Source: Candidatus Shapirobacteria bacterium (GTDB lineage Bacteria > Patescibacteriota > Microgenomatia > UBA12405 > JAHJSD01). Taken from it: a DNA stretch of 22,945 bases. Below the pieces are notes generated by a model that was not told the origin of the DNA, did not search any database, and worked only from the letters and a program-made list of their open reading frames with translations. Position 1 is the stretch's first letter; each line of letters opens with the position of its first letter. Made by a program: the position numbers and the translations under genes. The DNA lies in contig JALUUX010000097.1 in NCBI GenBank assembly GCA_027021145.1, positions 1-22,945 on the forward strand. Reading direction: 5' to 3'. Positions 22,483-22,945 of the stretch are shown here, piece by piece.

Positions 22483-22566
22483 GTGACCAGTAACCGGTGA
22501 TCAGCCCCAAAAGAAGGAGTTATTCGCAGAAGCACCACTGACCACTGGCCACCGATCACCGACTAC
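22483..22566. repeat. Inverted pair of heptad-repeat tracts between tRNAs
   Basis: The left tract is three 7-base units, GTGACCA, GTAACCG, GTGATCA (22483-22503). The right tract, read on the minus strand, is four units GTAGTCG, GTGATCG, GTGGCCA, GTGGTCA (22566-22539). The units share GT-x-x-Y-C-R. The tracts face each other, include a perfect 8-bp inverted repeat (CGGTGATC at 22495-22502 and GATCACCG at 22554-22561) and could fold into an imperfect hairpin within the tRNA transcript. Confidence 0.6.
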
Positions 22567-22573
22567 TACCTTG

Positions 22574-22643
22574 TTGCGGGGCCAGGAGTCGAACCTGGTC
22601 TGTGAGGTTATGGGCCTCACGTGCTGCCGTACACTACCCCGCG
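22574..22643 (-). tRNA. Initiator-like tRNA-fMet (CAT), atypical
   Basis: 70 bases without CCA. The acceptor CGCGGGG faces CCCCGCA, giving six pairs and the C1-A72 mismatch, the hallmark of bacterial initiator tRNA. The anticodon stem is TGAGG/CCTCA and the loop CCCATAA with anticodon CAT. The T arm is CCAGG TTCGACT CCTGG. The D loop is tiny (ACGGCA) and the variable loop has 4 bases. Position 33 is C, not the near-universal U. The initiator's three G-C pairs are A29-U41, G30-C40, G31-C39. Pair 11-24 is T-A, as in elongators. CCA is not encoded. It is first in the tRNA cluster, behind a strong promoter. Confidence 0.85.
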
Positions 22644-22654
22644 CTGTACTTGAT

Positions 22655-22683
22655 ATTTTACGGTCGATCTCTACTAAAGTCAA
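22655..22683 (-). promoter_or_regulatory. Promoter of the three-tRNA cluster
   Basis: On the minus strand, TTGACT (22683-22678), a 17-base spacer and TAAAAT (22660-22655). The first base of tRNA-fMet is 11 bases downstream. This is the best -35/-10 match in the window and probably drives all three tRNAs. Confidence 0.7.
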
Positions 22684-22690
22684 ATTTAAA

Positions 22691-22696
22691 TATGAT
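22691..22696 (+). promoter_or_regulatory. Possible -10 box of the MnmA-like gene
   Basis: TATGAT lies 15 bases before the ATG at 22712, so the leader would be about 8 bases. There is no clear -35 box and no Shine-Dalgarno sequence. It is divergent from the tRNA promoter and close behind it. Confidence 0.35.
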
Positions 22697-22711
22697 AAAC
22701 TAACAACCGAA

Positions 22712-22945
22712 ATGGGCTTGAGGAAGAAAAAAATCCGCGCCTTAGCTTTACTCTCCGGCGGCCTGGATTCAATGTTAGCGGCTTGGCTAATCAACTCCCA
22801 GGGAGTCGAAGTCGAGGCCATTACCTTTCAAAGCTATTTTTTTGGCCCCCAAAAAGGGGTCGCCGCCGCTAAACAGTTGGGCATTCCCCACCGAGTAATT
22901 GATTTTTCTGAAGAACACTTAGAGCTGGTTAAAAATCCTCCCCAC
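22712..22945 (+). CDS. PP-loop ATPase, MnmA/TrmU-like tRNA thiolation protein (N-terminal part)
   Basis: The first 78 residues of a gene cut by the right edge. After a basic start (MGLRKKKIRA) comes the PP-loop LALLSGGLDSMLAA (residues 11-24) that binds ATP for adenylation. KGVAAAKQLGIPHRVIDFSEEHLELVKNPPH then follows, which fits the group of MnmA-like proteins in which this leads into a Gly-Lys-Asn-Pro-Cys-xx-Cys segment. That cysteine part would lie beyond the window. Members activate uridine in tRNA for replacement of oxygen by sulphur, or are related proteins of unproved function. It lies just behind the tRNA cluster in the divergent direction. The family is clear; whether it is true MnmA is not. 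Confidence 0.8.
   Translation, partial: MGLRKKKIRALALLSGGLDSMLAAWLINSQGVEVEAITFQSYFFGPQKGVAAAKQLGIPHRVIDFSEEHLELVKNPPH

Noticed and set aside
22368..22821. Two minus-strand frames over the tRNA cluster and into the MnmA-like gene
   Set aside because: They run through tRNA genes and antisense to a PP-loop coding sequence. The RNA structures and the plus-strand motif explain the DNA.

Overview
The window looks like chromosomal DNA of a Candidate Phyla Radiation (Patescibacteria) bacterium, most likely from the Microgenomates side. This is inferred from gene content, not from a marker gene. The evidence is a set of conserved membrane proteins of unknown function that I associate with that group, a DUF4012 protein, a VanW protein, a cytoplasmic VirD4/HerA-like ATPase paired with a VirB6-like membrane protein, very tight gene packing, and tRNA genes without encoded CCA. 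TGA is used only as a stop, so the code is the standard bacterial one. There is no sign of phage, insertion sequence or CRISPR.

Layout. 1-1818 (+): the tail of an unknown gene, then a polytopic VirB6/TrbL-like protein. 1887-4232 (-): a 593-residue soluble protein of unknown function and an orphan minimal nucleotidyltransferase (MntA-type). 4293-10538 (+): a five-gene run with gaps of 3 to 17 bases, encoding a VanW/peptidoglycan-binding protein, a small membrane TPR protein, RNase HI, a degenerate-epimerase/DUF4012 fusion and the DNA glycosylase MutM. 14662-10604 (-): a compact four-gene operon of a 7TM membrane protein, an ATP-grasp ligase fused to a retropepsin-like protease, and two further RimK-like ATP-grasp ligases. 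This looks like a membrane-linked peptide-ligation (amidoligase) system and is the most interesting block. 15386-14688 (-): a ComF-family protein, divergent from 15428-16690 (+), a polysaccharide flippase. 18242-16647 (-): an unknown membrane protein. 18303-20982 (+): a small protein and the VirD4-like ATPase. 21848-20985 (-): a Xer-like tyrosine recombinase with unusual active-site residues. 21894-22265 (+): an FtsB/DivIC-like protein. 22643-22290 (-): three tRNA genes (initiator-like Met, Ala, Met/CAT). 22712-22945 (+): the start of an MnmA-like PP-loop enzyme, cut by the window edge.

Two features run across the whole window. First, nearly every gene or operon that starts its own transcript has a -10 box only 7 to 12 bases before its start codon. 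Three of these also have a -35 box 17 bases further up, and a fourth has one at 18 bases. This predicts leaderless or almost leaderless mRNAs. Second, the tRNA with the initiator hallmark C1-A72 mismatch lacks several other initiator features, including U33, while a neighbouring CAT tRNA carries an almost E. coli-initiator-like anticodon arm. Together these point to non-standard translation initiation. Functionally, many of the genes concern the cell envelope (VanW, DUF4012, flippase, FtsB-like, 7TM/ATP-grasp) or moving DNA or protein across it (VirB6-like, VirD4-like, ComF), as expected for a small cell that lives by contact with others.
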